From positions 434,001 to 498,000 of the forward strand of contig CAVQYC010000002.1 in NCBI GenBank assembly GCA_963717985.1: a stretch of DNA of 64,000 nt. Reading direction: 5' to 3'. The translations under genes and the position numbers were made by a program. This stretch comes from BOG-1155 sp963717985 (GTDB taxonomy: Bacteria > Desulfobacterota > Syntrophorhabdia > Syntrophorhabdales > WCHB1-27). Positions within the stretch are counted from its first letter, which is position 1. Each line of letters begins with the position of its first letter. The notes under the pieces were generated by a model, which saw nothing but the letters and a program-made list of their open reading frames with translations, was not told where the DNA came from and did no database searches. Below, piece after piece: positions 15,023 through 22,387 of the stretch.

Positions 15023-16378
15023 TCATCCCCCTTTTACCGTAGCAATCTTTACGGCCACAAAGCCGCACGTTATTTGAATCAGGCCCGACAGCAGCCCGAA
15101 GACCGTCGACCCCCATGAACTGAAGTCATAGGTATGAGTCCCAAGAGAACCGGCATTGAAAGTGTAGGACGATCCGCCCCCGGACCCAGGCGAACCGAAC
15201 GCGGAACCCCACAGACCAAAGAGGCCCGTTGACTGGACCCCGCTTGCGAACGTGAACCACCGCGCCGCGAAGTCCGAAGGCGTAGCCCACGGAACGCTTG
15301 TAAACGACCCGGAGTAAGACGGATCGGTATACGGTTGATCCTGAGTAGTGGCCTGAGAAGTCCCGGCAGCGGGAGGAGCCGAGGTAATAGCCCCGCTCGA
15401 CGGAAGATTGCCCGTCGCCACGTTGACCGCTTCCGCCCCCGGAGTAGTCGCACCCGTGGTAGGAGTAGGGGGAATCGTCGTATCAACCACCGTGCCCGTT
15501 GTAGGAGGCGCGGAAGTCCCGTCTTGCACCGCAGGCGTGGCCGTCGGAGTAGTCGCCGCCAAAGGCACGCCCTTATGTAGTATGTCTTCCGCCTCATCCG
15601 CCGCCGCCAGAGCCGCAGGCGTCGAATTTGTAAGGTCCGTGGTTATCTTCGTCGTCAGGTCCGTGATCGTCGCAGCCACAGGAGGCGGAGAAGAGTTGTT
15701 CGGCTGGACATATTGACCGGCTGTCACCGGCCCGCACCAACCCACCGTTGAAATCCATGCCAACGTAGACGGATTAAGCACCATGCCCCACGCACACTCG
15801 ACCGTACCCACGCCATTTGACCAATTCTCACGTAGGCCCGCGCTATACCCGCCCCCCGCACTGTACCAAGTCCCCTCGGCGGTAGTCGCATCCGAATAAC
15901 TGTTATAGATCGACGCCCCCGCCGCCGCTTCCGTGCCATAGTGCGTAGTAGCTTGCGCCAACGTCGCCGCGTAGTCCGTCGCGCCCTGAGTACCCGCGAT
16001 GAATTGCTTAGGACCGTTGTTCAGCATCGAACCCGGCTTATAGAGCGCACCCCCCGCCACCGTATATCCTATGTTCGTCATGTAAGTACGGATAGAATCC
16101 ACGCCCGACTCGAAAAGCGGTTCAGCCGCGATCATCCCCATGATAACCGCCCCGGCGAGGCCCCCGCGAATAGTCGTGGACAAGGCCACGTTTGCCACTT
16201 CGGTTATACCTTCCCGCGTCACCAGGAACGACGTTACCCTTTGCGCCCCGACATACCACCCCGGCCCCATCCCCAGGAGGCCCACGCCGCCCGCGCCAAC
16301 CAACCCTTGAGCGGAAGCCGCGCCAGATAGACAAAGCACCAAGGCCAGCACCACTAACACGACAGATCCTTTTCTCAT
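15023..16378 (-). CDS. Adsorption protein (pIII-like), secreted and membrane-anchored
   Basis: 451 residues from the ATG at 16378. A signal peptide (1-23, ending SGAASA) is followed by a Gly/Ala/Thr-rich exported domain. A long low-complexity Pro/Thr/Ala linker spans about 235-345, then come an aromatic domain and a C-terminal membrane anchor (VFGLLSGLIQITCGFVAVKI) near 428-449. This domain order is that of inovirus pIII, which binds the host receptor and terminates assembly. Receptor unknown; two Cys in ECAWGMV and GWCGP may form a disulphide. The larger frame in this region extends upstream to 16462, but those residues overlap the small gene before it. Confidence 0.8.
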   Translation of the reverse strand: MRKGSVVLVVLALVLCLSGAASAQGLVGAGGVGLLGMGPGWYVGAQRVTSFLVTREGITEVANVALSTTIRGGLAGAVIMGMIAAEPLFESGVDSIRTYMTNIGYTVAGGALYKPGSMLNNGPKQFIAGTQGATDYAATLAQATTHYGTEAAAGASIYNSYSDATTAEGTWYSAGGGYSAGLRENWSNGVGTVECAWGMVLNPSTLAWISTVGWCGPVTAGQYVQPNNSSPPPVAATITDLTTKITTDLTNSTPAALAAADEAEDILHKGVPLAATTPTATPAVQDGTSAPPTTGTVVDTTIPPTPTTGATTPGAEAVNVATGNLPSSGAITSAPPAAGTSQATTQDQPYTDPSYSGSFTSVPWATPSDFAARWFTFASGVQSTGLFGLWGSAFGSPGSGGGSSYTFNAGSLGTHTYDFSSWGSTVFGLLSGLIQITCGFVAVKIATVKGG

Positions 16379-16485
16379 CGGAACACCCCCAGGCGCACCC
16401 CGGCAGTATGAACGACGCCCACCAGGAGCACCACCGCAATGATACCGAGCCAGAACGCCCACCGCCGAAATCGGTTATAATTCAT
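16375..16485 (-). CDS. 36-residue single-span membrane peptide of the phage block
   Basis: MNYNRFRRWAF is followed by one membrane span (WLGIIAVVLLVGVV) and a short tail (RLGVFR). GGATGTGAG precedes it and its stop overlaps the ATG of the adsorption gene (ATGA). Size and place fit a small minor coat protein (pVII/pIX type). Too short for confident naming. Confidence 0.5.
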   Translation of the reverse strand: MNYNRFRRWAFWLGIIAVVLLVGVVHTAGVRLGVFR

Positions 16486-16489
16486 AGTC

Positions 16490-16633
16490 TCACATCCTTT
16501 TCAGAACCTTGACGAGCAGCAAGAAGCCGCCCACCGCAGCCACCAGCGGCAGAATGAGCGCACCATACCCCATCAAGTAACTGATAAGCCCGCCCGCGTC
16601 CACACCGGAGGGCAGAGCAAAGGTCCATGTCAT
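16490..16633 (-). CDS. 47-residue coat-like membrane protein without leader
   Basis: The ATG overlaps the previous stop. An amphipathic N-terminus (MTWTFALPSGVDAGGLISYL) is followed by one span (ALILPLVAAVGGFLLLV) and the basic end KVLKRM. Length and charge pattern match a mature filamentous coat protein but there is no signal peptide, as in pVII/pIX-type minor coat proteins. Confidence 0.6.
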   Translation of the reverse strand: MTWTFALPSGVDAGGLISYLMGYGALILPLVAAVGGFLLLVKVLKRM

Positions 16634-17157
16634 AGCCACCGCCCGCCAGCGGCCCAGGCGAACGCCAGCACCGTGGCTATTCCGCAGATGAAGCACACCC
16701 CACTCGACACTGTATTCCCCGGCACGGCCCCCGTGATCGACGCCGCCACAAGGCCCACGTCACCACTCACGGCCAGATTGACCGTTGTCCCGGAAGGAGC
16801 GGGAACCTCGACGCCAACCGAAGCGAGGCCCACCGTCCCAGGACACGCATAGTTGACCGCCTGATACCCGCCCAGGATAGAGCCGAAACTATCACCGCCC
16901 GAACACGTCACTTGAACTTGAACCGTATAAGGCACACCAGACGTAGGGACCGACGTTGACACCCACACGACATTAGGCCCGCTTTGCGCGTAGGAGCTCG
17001 ACCCCATAGCGAGCAGAGCCCCTACAAGCACATAGGCCCCAAGTTTACCCATCCGCCCAAGGACGTTAAGCGCCACAGAGACGAGCATCCCGGCGATCCA
17101 CCCGCACATGACGAAGCCCGCCCCGTACCCGAACCACGTTACATCGAATGTCATCAT
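16630..17157 (-). CDS. Exported or membrane phage protein (175 aa), possible second structural protein
   Basis: Two N-terminal hydrophobic stretches (about 8-32 and 40-57, ending SSSYAQS like a signal cleavage site) are followed by a beta-rich region with a Cys pair (QVTCSGGDS and NYACPG) and a C-terminal span (VCFICGIATVLAFAWAAGG). No known family is recognised. Lying between coat-like genes and coupled to the 47-residue gene, it is probably a virion or assembly component. Confidence 0.6.
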   Translation of the reverse strand: MMTFDVTWFGYGAGFVMCGWIAGMLVSVALNVLGRMGKLGAYVLVGALLAMGSSSYAQSGPNVVWVSTSVPTSGVPYTVQVQVTCSGGDSFGSILGGYQAVNYACPGTVGLASVGVEVPAPSGTTVNLAVSGDVGLVAASITGAVPGNTVSSGVCFICGIATVLAFAWAAGGRWL

Positions 17158-17158
17158 G

Positions 17159-17452
17159 TTATAGGTCCTCCGGCATTTTCAGATCGGAACTCTTGCCGAT
17201 CCCCCGCGTGGCATACGTCCGTTTATTCAACTCGGAGGTATACCGCTTACGAGCGTATGACTGAAAACCAGCCTCAAAGGAATCATCCGTATCCGCGCCC
17301 ATGTCCTTCTCTTTCGTCAGGAAGCCCACCAAGACCCCGCACCCGCACACGATCAGGATGCAGCCTATAGCCCCGATCATAAGCGTATACAGATCGACCG
17401 AAATACCCGTGAGGCCCCCCGTTGCAGCACTGAACAAATCGCTTATACTCAT
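17159..17452 (-). CDS. Small membrane protein with cytoplasmic tail (97 aa), phage block
   Basis: The ATG at 17452 follows AAGGGGGC. One strong membrane segment (TLMIGAIGCILIVCGCGVLVGFL, about 24-46) is followed by a charged, soluble 50-residue C-terminus. The next gene begins 2 bases after its stop. The larger frame in this region (to 17794) would run through the coat genes and is not credible. Role unknown. Confidence 0.6.
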   Translation of the reverse strand: MSISDLFSAATGGLTGISVDLYTLMIGAIGCILIVCGCGVLVGFLTKEKDMGADTDDSFEAGFQSYARKRYTSELNKRTYATRGIGKSSDLKMPEDL

Positions 17453-17532
17453 GTAAGGCCCCCTTATAAGGGAACGGGGAGAGCAGGCCACACCTACACC
17501 CCCCGGACCCAGGAACGAAACCGAGTGAACGA

Positions 17533-17751
17533 CTACGCCCGGCGCACGGCCATCTTCACGAACTTGTAGCCCATGAAGGCCACAGGAATGGCAATCGCCA
17601 CGATCAGGAGAGCCACCACGTTTGTGGACGCGGTAGTGACGGCGGAAGTCGCCGTGCTCCACACGTCCGCCGATCCATCCGCGAAGACACGCCCACCGGC
17701 GCAGAACAGACCGCCCACAGCCATAGCCATATACATCCAAACCCTTTTCAT
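17533..17751 (-). CDS. Major coat protein precursor (pVIII-like), paralogue 2
   Basis: 72 residues behind AAGGGGG. The leader MKRVWMYMAMAVGG...GRVFA is followed by a mature chain of about 47 residues beginning DGSADVW. The mature chain has the classic layout: polar/acidic N-terminus, one span (VVALLIVAIAIPVAFMGY) and a basic C-terminus (KFVKMAVRRA) that would face the DNA. The leader is nearly the same as that of the gene just upstream, so the two arose by duplication. This one is the better pVIII match because of its basic end. Confidence 0.75.
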   Translation of the reverse strand: MKRVWMYMAMAVGGLFCAGGRVFADGSADVWSTATSAVTTASTNVVALLIVAIAIPVAFMGYKFVKMAVRRA

Positions 17752-17801
17752 GCTTAAACCCCCTTGCGAGAATTGCGCCAGTCCATACGGACAAGGCGTT
17801 A

Positions 17802-18020
17802 CTACCGAGCCAGTACGTGAACGAGAATACCGATACCGCACACGATCAGACAAACCCCAACGATCCCGGCAGCAGCGGACCCCACGTCCGTCGTGATCCC
17901 CGTGAAGGTAGACGACGAAATCAAAGGCGTCCACGTTGACCCATCCGCGAAGACCCGGCCCCCGGCCATGAACAGACCGAAGCCCGCAGCCCCCAGGATG
18001 TACCGCCACACCCTTTTCAC
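17802..18020 (-). CDS. Major coat protein precursor (pVIII-like), paralogue 1
   Basis: 72 residues from a GTG at 18020 with GGGAGGTGATC upstream. The leader VKRVWRYILGAAG...GRVFA is followed by a mature chain of about 46 residues starting DGSTWTP and one span (AAGIVGVCLIVCGIGILVHVL). It ends with a single Arg, so it lacks the basic DNA-facing patch of paralogue 2. Both genes share KRVW and AGGRVFADGS. It may be a second structural protein with a specialised place in the virion. Confidence 0.7.
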   Translation of the reverse strand: MKRVWRYILGAAGFGLFMAGGRVFADGSTWTPLISSSTFTGITTDVGSAAAGIVGVCLIVCGIGILVHVLAR

Positions 18021-18025
18021 GCCGA

Positions 18026-18310
18026 TCACCTCCCTTGATCTGTCTCGATCACCGTGACCGACAGGCCCGCGCCCTGAGCATTGCCCTGAAAATCCCTCTT
18101 CAGGTATGCCATGGACCTCACCGGCCATTTCACTTTCTGACCCATCTCGACCTTAAGCCCGCCGAGCACCTTCACGTCCTGCAACTCAGGCTTTGACCCG
18201 GCCGGATTCTGCAGCACCGTCACCGTCCGGTAACGCTCTTCCGGCTTGCCGTCCCGCTTGATGCTCTTTTCCTCGACATACGTAACCGTTCCTTCTAAGA
18301 CTGATAACAT
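18026..18310 (-). CDS. Putative single-stranded DNA-binding protein (pV-like), 94 aa
   Basis: It starts 16 bases inside the Rep gene. The sequence is beta-rich with alternating polar and hydrophobic residues (GTVTYVEEKSIKRDG, ERYRTVTVLQN, LSVTVIETD) as in small OB-fold proteins. In filamentous phages the ssDNA-binding protein follows Rep and precedes the coat genes, as here. There is no direct motif proof. Confidence 0.6.
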   Translation of the reverse strand: MLSVLEGTVTYVEEKSIKRDGKPEERYRTVTVLQNPAGSKPELQDVKVLGGLKVEMGQKVKWPVRSMAYLKRDFQGNAQGAGLSVTVIETDQGR

Positions 18311-19107
18311 TGACGCACCCCCTTAAAGATTTGATTTTGCTCCGTAAGGAGCCGATCCCACACAGCCGCGCACTCCCAGCCAATGAAACCCCTCTGCCTT
18401 GCCCATTTCCACGTGAAGCCCCAACTCTTGATCTTCCGTTCGTAGTACTTCCGAACGATCCGCAGCACCTTACGCGCTTCGAACTCTTTGCATCTGACGA
18501 CGATCTTTCCGACTTCCCGGAGAAGCTTCCGCGTCGATCCCCAAAAGCGGCCGACCTCTTTATATTCATCAGGCACCTTCTTTTGATCCGCTTTCTTGAG
18601 ATAGGAAAACAGATACCGGAGCAGCCTGTTTTTGTCTCCTTCTATCCCCTCGACCCTCGTACCCGCGCACAGGTGCTTTACGTCCCCGGACCCGACGATC
18701 TTGAACCACCGCGTAGCAACCTCATCCTTGGGAACAAAACCCGACACGAGAATATGGAAGTGGGGAGCGCCCCTTTTCTGGAACTCCAGAACCCAGCAGT
18801 ACGAACAATTAAGACGTCTCAAGTACTGTAGGAAGCTGTTCAACTGCTTCTTCACGGCTTTCCCATCGGCGATATACTCACGGGGATATGTGAGCGTAAT
18901 AAGGCCGACCCATTCGCAACTGGAATTCTTGACCATGAGCATGAACCTCCGTATACTGGCCCTTGACCAATGCGTGATCTCACCCCGGAGACCGCCCCCA
19001 GGCTTGCCGGGGACCAGCCGGTCAAGGAACTTCACGACCAGATCGATTTTGTACTGGATCACTTGAATATGAGAGACCGGGTTGCTATACTCATGCTTGA
19101 GGACCAT
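18295..19107 (-). CDS. Rolling-circle replication initiator (HUH endonuclease, pII-like)
   Basis: 270 residues behind AGGTGAGGTG. HUH motifs are clear: motif 1 LITLTYP (69-75), the metal-binding HFH at 116-118 (APHFHILVSG), and the nicking motif RYLFSYLKK with Tyr165 and Tyr169. The paired tyrosines four apart are typical of pII/phiX-A type Reps. It should nick the plus origin and start rolling-circle replication of the phage genome. It is the first gene of the minus-strand phage block; transcription starts downstream of the bidirectional terminator at 19127. Confidence 0.87.
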   Translation of the reverse strand: MVLKHEYSNPVSHIQVIQYKIDLVVKFLDRLVPGKPGGGLRGEITHWSRASIRRFMLMVKNSSCEWVGLITLTYPREYIADGKAVKKQLNSFLQYLRRLNCSYCWVLEFQKRGAPHFHILVSGFVPKDEVATRWFKIVGSGDVKHLCAGTRVEGIEGDKNRLLRYLFSYLKKADQKKVPDEYKEVGRFWGSTRKLLREVGKIVVRCKEFEARKVLRIVRKYYERKIKSWGFTWKWARQRGFIGWECAAVWDRLLTEQNQIFKGVRQCYQS

Positions 19108-19126
19108 AACACCTCACCTGTTTTTT

Positions 19127-19168
19127 GCCACCCGGAAGGCCCGCCAAGACTCGCCGGGTGGCATTTTT
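19127..19168. terminator. Bidirectional terminator upstream of phage rep
   Basis: GCCACCCGG (19127-19135) pairs with CCGGGTGGC (19153-19161) and is flanked by T6 on each strand (CTGTTTTTT read leftward as AAAAAA, and ATTTTTTG on the right). Confidence 0.75.
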
Positions 19169-19331
19169 TGTTCCTGCCTTACTTCACAACTCCCAAACGA
19201 CAAAACGCCCCAAGTCCGTAGACATGGAGCGCCCTAATTGTTTCGTTTCGATTAGTCTTCTATAGCCGGAAAAACACAGCCACCCGCGCGAGCTTAAGCC
19301 GGTCCTCGTAGCACATGCCGAGAGGCGAGCC

Positions 19332-19352
19332 GGTGACAGTCTGGTGACAGTC
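19332..19352. promoter_or_regulatory. Putative integrase arm-type site, right end of element 1
   Basis: Exact copy of the 21 bases at 7905 (two direct GGTGACAGTC units), 50 bases inside attachment copy 2. Confidence 0.5.
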
Positions 19353-19401
19353 TTTAGAGGGGTGTCAGATTTGTAAGCACTGGTAAGTACTGAAGATAAT
19401 A

Positions 19402-19446
19402 AAAGCCGACGCGGGGATTTGAACCCCGGACCTAGTGATTACGAAT
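19402..19446. repeat. Attachment-site copy 2 (tRNA-Thr 3' end)
   Basis: 45 bases identical to 24708-24752, covering the T arm, variable loop and anticodon region of tRNA-Thr. It then diverges, so it is not a second tRNA gene. It separates element 1 from element 2. Confidence 0.85.
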
Positions 19447-19574
19447 TTTAACTTGGCGTAATCACTGCATTTCCTCATAAATACATATCGTCCTAACCTC
19501 TTGAGCGGCAAAGGAATGCCGTTCGGCAGCGTATAGCTGCGTTCAGGAGGAAGGGTCCGTGTAGGTGAGCGAAA

Positions 19575-19591
19575 GCCACCTATAGGGACAC
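19575..19591. promoter_or_regulatory. Putative integrase arm-type site, left end of element 2
   Basis: GCCACCTATAGGGACAC is repeated exactly at 24641-24657, inside the end of the integrase gene. The copies lie about 130 and 50 bases from their attachment copies. Confidence 0.45.
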
Positions 19592-19592
19592 C

Positions 19593-19631
19593 AAAAAAAT
19601 GCCCCCGGTGCTTGGTCGGCGTCACGGGGGC
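19593..19631 (-). terminator. Leftward terminator at the left end of element 2
   Basis: GCCCCCG (19601-19607) pairs with CGGGGGC (19625-19631). Read on the minus strand, the stem is followed by ATTTTTTTGG. Confidence 0.55.
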
Positions 19632-19828
19632 GGGGTGCGATATGTACAAGTACATTCTAAAACATCCCGCAACAAATCTCAACCACCTAAGCGGAGCCTT
19701 TTCAACAATTCCGAGCGAGCAGCGACGCTTCGAAGGGGGCGAGCGGTCCCGGCCATCGCCGCAGGCAAGCGGGACGGCAATTGTTGGAAAGACGGAGCGC
19801 CGTGACAATGTGGGATGCGAGTCTCTTT

Positions 19829-19879
19829 CGTCGCTCCCGCCTCCCGAGCGGACGGAAGGAGCACGGGGGCGGGGCGGCG
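19829..19879 (+). repeat. Conserved-loop hairpin, copy C
   Basis: The stem CGTCGCTCCCGCCTCCCG pairs with CGGGGGCGGGGCGGCG around the 17-base loop AGCGGACGGAAGGAGCA. It lies on the coding strand of the element-2 rep gene, 8 bases before its likely start. The loop differs from copy A at a few positions only. Confidence 0.72.
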
Positions 19880-19887
19880 TACTTAAC

Positions 19888-20763
19888 TTGATTAATACCT
19901 CACAACTGACGAAAAAGGTCTTAAAAACCTATTCGGCTAAATGTGTGATCTCCGGCGACCACGCGGAAACCTACGAGTACCATAAATCTCAAACAGGCGC
20001 AAAACCGGGAAAACGCGAAGGGGCCAGGGAACCGAAGAAAAGAGAGGCGAGAATGGATAACATCTTCAGGGCAAAGAGAACAGTAAGGAGACTCATCAAC
20101 GCGAACGTGGGCCGTCACTCCAAAGAGAAAAACAGGGATAAATTCTTAACCCTTACTTTCGCGGAAAACATGACGGACATACAACAGGCGAATCACCATT
20201 TTCATAACTTCGTCAAGAAACTCCGCTATCACCACGGGGCGTTTGAATATATCGGTGTTCCCCAAATCCAATGGCAGCGATACGAGAAATACGGGGTAAA
20301 GGTCTGGCATTACCACGTTGCCGTCTTCGGTCTCCCCTACGTACCCCAAAAGGAACTGGTCGAGGAGTGGGGCCATGGGACTGTCTCTATCGAAGCCATG
20401 GAAGGCTATGAGAACCCAGGGAGCTACATGTCCCGGTACATGGGGAAAGATTTCGCAGGAGAAGAGCTAACGGGCCACAGGCGCTTCTTTACCTCTCAAG
20501 GGCTATATCGGCCGGAAGAGATCAGAGCGGAGAGCGTGGGCGAAATTCTGAAGAGGCTGAATATCCCCGAGGAGTGCAAGACTTACGAGGTGACGTATAT
20601 CAATAACCCTTTGGTCGGGGCAGTGACGTACAGGCATTACGATCTACGCAAGATGCCGCCGAATAGGGACCACGGAGCGGGCCATGACCACGATGAGGCC
20701 GAGGGGCATGATTCGATTTCCCTGCCCTCCGTCAGCAAAGGACCATGTCACCTTGAAATTTGA
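19888..20763 (+). CDS. Rolling-circle replication initiator (HUH endonuclease) of element 2
   Basis: About 291 residues if it starts at the TTG at 19888 just after hairpin C. The frame extends further left, but through the hairpin. An ATG at 20053 is an alternative, but protein-like sequence continues before it. Motif 1 is FLTLTFAENM (87-96), the HUH pair is HYH at 141-143, and the nicking motif is SYMSRYMGK with Tyr180 and Tyr184. It is not closely similar to the element-1 Rep, so the two elements replicate with different initiators. The C-terminus is His/Asp-rich (HGAGHDHDEAEGHD). Confidence 0.8.
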   Translation: MINTSQLTKKVLKTYSAKCVISGDHAETYEYHKSQTGAKPGKREGAREPKKREARMDNIFRAKRTVRRLINANVGRHSKEKNRDKFLTLTFAENMTDIQQANHHFHNFVKKLRYHHGAFEYIGVPQIQWQRYEKYGVKVWHYHVAVFGLPYVPQKELVEEWGHGTVSIEAMEGYENPGSYMSRYMGKDFAGEELTGHRRFFTSQGLYRPEEIRAESVGEILKRLNIPEECKTYEVTYINNPLVGAVTYRHYDLRKMPPNRDHGAGHDHDEAEGHDSISLPSVSKGPCHLEI

Positions 20764-20920
20764 AAGCGTCGCTTCGTGAGTTGATACGTAAGTCCGGAGA
20801 GAAGAAAGGGTCTCGACCATTTTTCACTGCATTTATCGCTTGTCATTATGGAGTTCGTGTGGTAATCAATAAGGAATCGACTGGTCTGGGGCCACGGGGA
20901 AGGTGGGACAGGCTGGCGGG

Positions 20921-20975
20921 GATATACAGAAGTTTTTCTGCAATTTCCAGTGATATACAGAAATTCTTCTGTATA
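20921..20975 (+). promoter_or_regulatory. Two tandem palindromic operators before the nuclease-like gene
   Basis: GATATACAGAAGTTTTTCTG (20921) and GATATACAGAAATTCTTCTG (20952) lie 31 bases apart, three helical turns. Each is a TACAGAA/TTCTG(T)A inverted repeat. The half-motif GATATACAGAAG recurs at 22533 before hicB. A shared repressor, possibly HicB, is inferred. Confidence 0.5.
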
Positions 20976-20993
20976 CTTAGTTGTTAGGCATCA

Positions 20994-21806
20994 ATGCTAA
21001 ATTTAATGAAGACAAGATTACACAAAACAGGAACAACTCTTGGCCCATTGACGTCGACGGTTATTGACAGAGCTTGTTGGGCTGGGGAAGATGAATTTCC
21101 ATCATCCCAACTTTGGGCTGATGAAATTGAGAAGGTGCTCGACTTTGTTGAAGTTCAAGGGCAATTCAAGCGCTATTTGAGTGACCTAACAGCTTCGACA
21201 AGTCAACGGGATTCAGCAATTGCTGAGTTGCGTGTTGCATTCTTCTTTCATAGAAACCAATTTGATATAGTGAGGTGGAAACCTGTTGGCCTACATCCAA
21301 AGGAGGGGGAATTTCTAGTTCGGGGTCCTTTGGAGGTGGACACATTTGTAGAGGTCAAGAGTCCTGGCTGGGAAGGACAGTGTTCGGGCGCGGAACTAAA
21401 AGCGGGCCGGCCTAAACAGCCTAAGTATCTAAATGGAGACTTCAGATCAATAGCCTCGTGGGAAAGAATACAATTCGCTGTCGACAAAGCTTACGAAAAA
21501 TTTTCACCCGATAAACCTAACCTTTTAGTAGTAGTTGACGATCTTTTTGTTCACCTGAAATGCATACATGCCAGGCAAGCCTTATGTGGCACATACGAAG
21601 CTGATGGTACTACATACAAAGCTGGTTGTTTTAGCAGTTCCAAATACCAGAACCTGGGAGGTGTGGGAATCTTTTTGGTTAAGAACAACTCGAAGGAAAT
21701 CTCTTACGAAATGAAATTATTTCTCAACCCTTACACTCATATTGCATTACCAGATGATTTGCGCCAAACATTTCATGGTCTGGTGCTGACCTGGGAAAAT
21801 TGTTAA
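20994..21806 (+). CDS. Putative PD-(D/E)xK-type nuclease-like protein (270 aa), cargo of element 2
   Basis: A central AIAELRVAFFF helix is followed by PLEVDTFVEVKSPG, which fits the E...(D)...ExK arrangement of the PD-(D/E)xK nuclease fold (Asp of LEVD, Glu and Lys of VEVK). A second hydrophobic strand (LLVVVDDLFV) follows. There is no methylase or helicase beside it. It is clearly more AT-rich than host genes. Two tandem operator-like palindromes precede it, consistent with tight repression of a toxic enzyme. Family assignment rests only on the motif; a role in defence or element exclusion is a guess. Confidence 0.55.
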   Translation: MLNLMKTRLHKTGTTLGPLTSTVIDRACWAGEDEFPSSQLWADEIEKVLDFVEVQGQFKRYLSDLTASTSQRDSAIAELRVAFFFHRNQFDIVRWKPVGLHPKEGEFLVRGPLEVDTFVEVKSPGWEGQCSGAELKAGRPKQPKYLNGDFRSIASWERIQFAVDKAYEKFSPDKPNLLVVVDDLFVHLKCIHARQALCGTYEADGTTYKAGCFSSSKYQNLGGVGIFLVKNNSKEISYEMKLFLNPYTHIALPDDLRQTFHGLVLTWENC

Positions 21807-21880
21807 TTTCGGCAATTGGTTGTTTTTTTTGCAGAGTGCCATTTTTATTTTCAGGAGACAGGAAATCTAAAGGGGATAAA

Positions 21881-22387
21881 GTGATAGATTTATTAAGAAA
21901 GATTAAATGGGGTATTGGGAAAGAGGGGACTCGAATAATTTTTCGAGATAAGCAGTCTATACCGTCACATCCAACACAGAATGCAATTGGATTCATTGAT
22001 TCCATCTATGGTGCACCCGCGGCAATTGTCTGTTATTTTTTTAAGGGAGGCTTATTCAGCAGAGATAAACTGGTTAGAGTCGTTGTTCAGTTCTTTAAAG
22101 AATTACCAGAGGATGACATTATTGAAAAAAAATACACGCAGATTAAAAGCGACTTAGTTGCCCAATATGGAAAACCGTCCGACAAAACAGAATATTCCAA
22201 GAATGACCCGCTTGAATTTCGTATATCTGAACTACTTGTTTGGGTTGTCGGAGATTCCATACTGACTTTGTCATTAGGCCTGAAGCGTGACGGCGTAATC
22301 GAAGATAACCTTGGTATCTTTGTAGGTTATGGAGATGCAAAGAAAGACCCTATTTCTCAACAGTGGAATTGGCTAAAAGCAAAATAA
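21881..22387 (+). CDS. Hypothetical protein (168 aa), cargo of element 2
   Basis: A GTG at 21881 with AAGGGG upstream is preferred over the longer frame from 21800, which overlaps the nuclease-like gene. It begins VIDLLRKIKWGIGKEG and has a mixed alpha/beta composition with several aromatic strands (AAIVCYFFKGG, SELLVWVVGDSILTL). No known motif. AT-rich like its neighbour, it may form a functional pair with it (toxin/antitoxin or nuclease/immunity). Confidence 0.5.
   Translation: MIDLLRKIKWGIGKEGTRIIFRDKQSIPSHPTQNAIGFIDSIYGAPAAIVCYFFKGGLFSRDKLVRVVVQFFKELPEDDIIEKKYTQIKSDLVAQYGKPSDKTEYSKNDPLEFRISELLVWVVGDSILTLSLGLKRDGVIEDNLGIFVGYGDAKKDPISQQWNWLKAK

Larger units (their letters stand above)
7822..19446. 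mobile_element. Integrated element 1: filamentous-phage (inovirus) prophage with tyrosine integrase and cargo
   Basis: The 11.6-kb interval is bounded by tRNA-Thr 3'-end copies at 7822 and 19402. It holds an integrase next to the left copy, six small unknown genes (9.5-11.8 kb), a LexA-like repressor and a packed minus-strand block with the inovirus set: HUH Rep, small ssDNA-binding-like protein, two leader-bearing coat proteins, adsorption protein, pVI-like protein and Zot. A 21-bp sequence occurs just inside each end. No secretin gene is present, so a host outer-membrane secretin would be needed for release. That the cargo and phage halves move as one unit is inferred. Confidence 0.75.
19169..19574. 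other. Non-coding junction of elements 1 and 2
   Basis: No gene is supported. The stretch holds the right arm-type repeat of element 1 (19332-19352), attachment copy 2 (19402-19446) and a small TGCCG-TT-CGGCA hairpin near 19516. Confidence 0.55.

Noticed and set aside
17159..17794. 211-codon reading of the 97-residue phage gene
   Set aside because: It would pass through the coat-protein gene on the same strand in another frame; a good start with ribosome site exists at 17452.
19402..19446. A second tRNA-Thr gene
   Set aside because: Only the 3' half is present; sequence diverges at the anticodon loop, so it is an attachment duplicate.
19612..19887. N-terminal 92 codons of the element-2 Rep frame
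   Set aside because: They run through a terminator and hairpin C with no protein-like pattern; the real start is probably at or after 19888.
20760..20987. 75-codon frame between the element-2 rep and the nuclease-like gene
   Set aside because: TTG start without ribosome site; it runs through the tandem operators.
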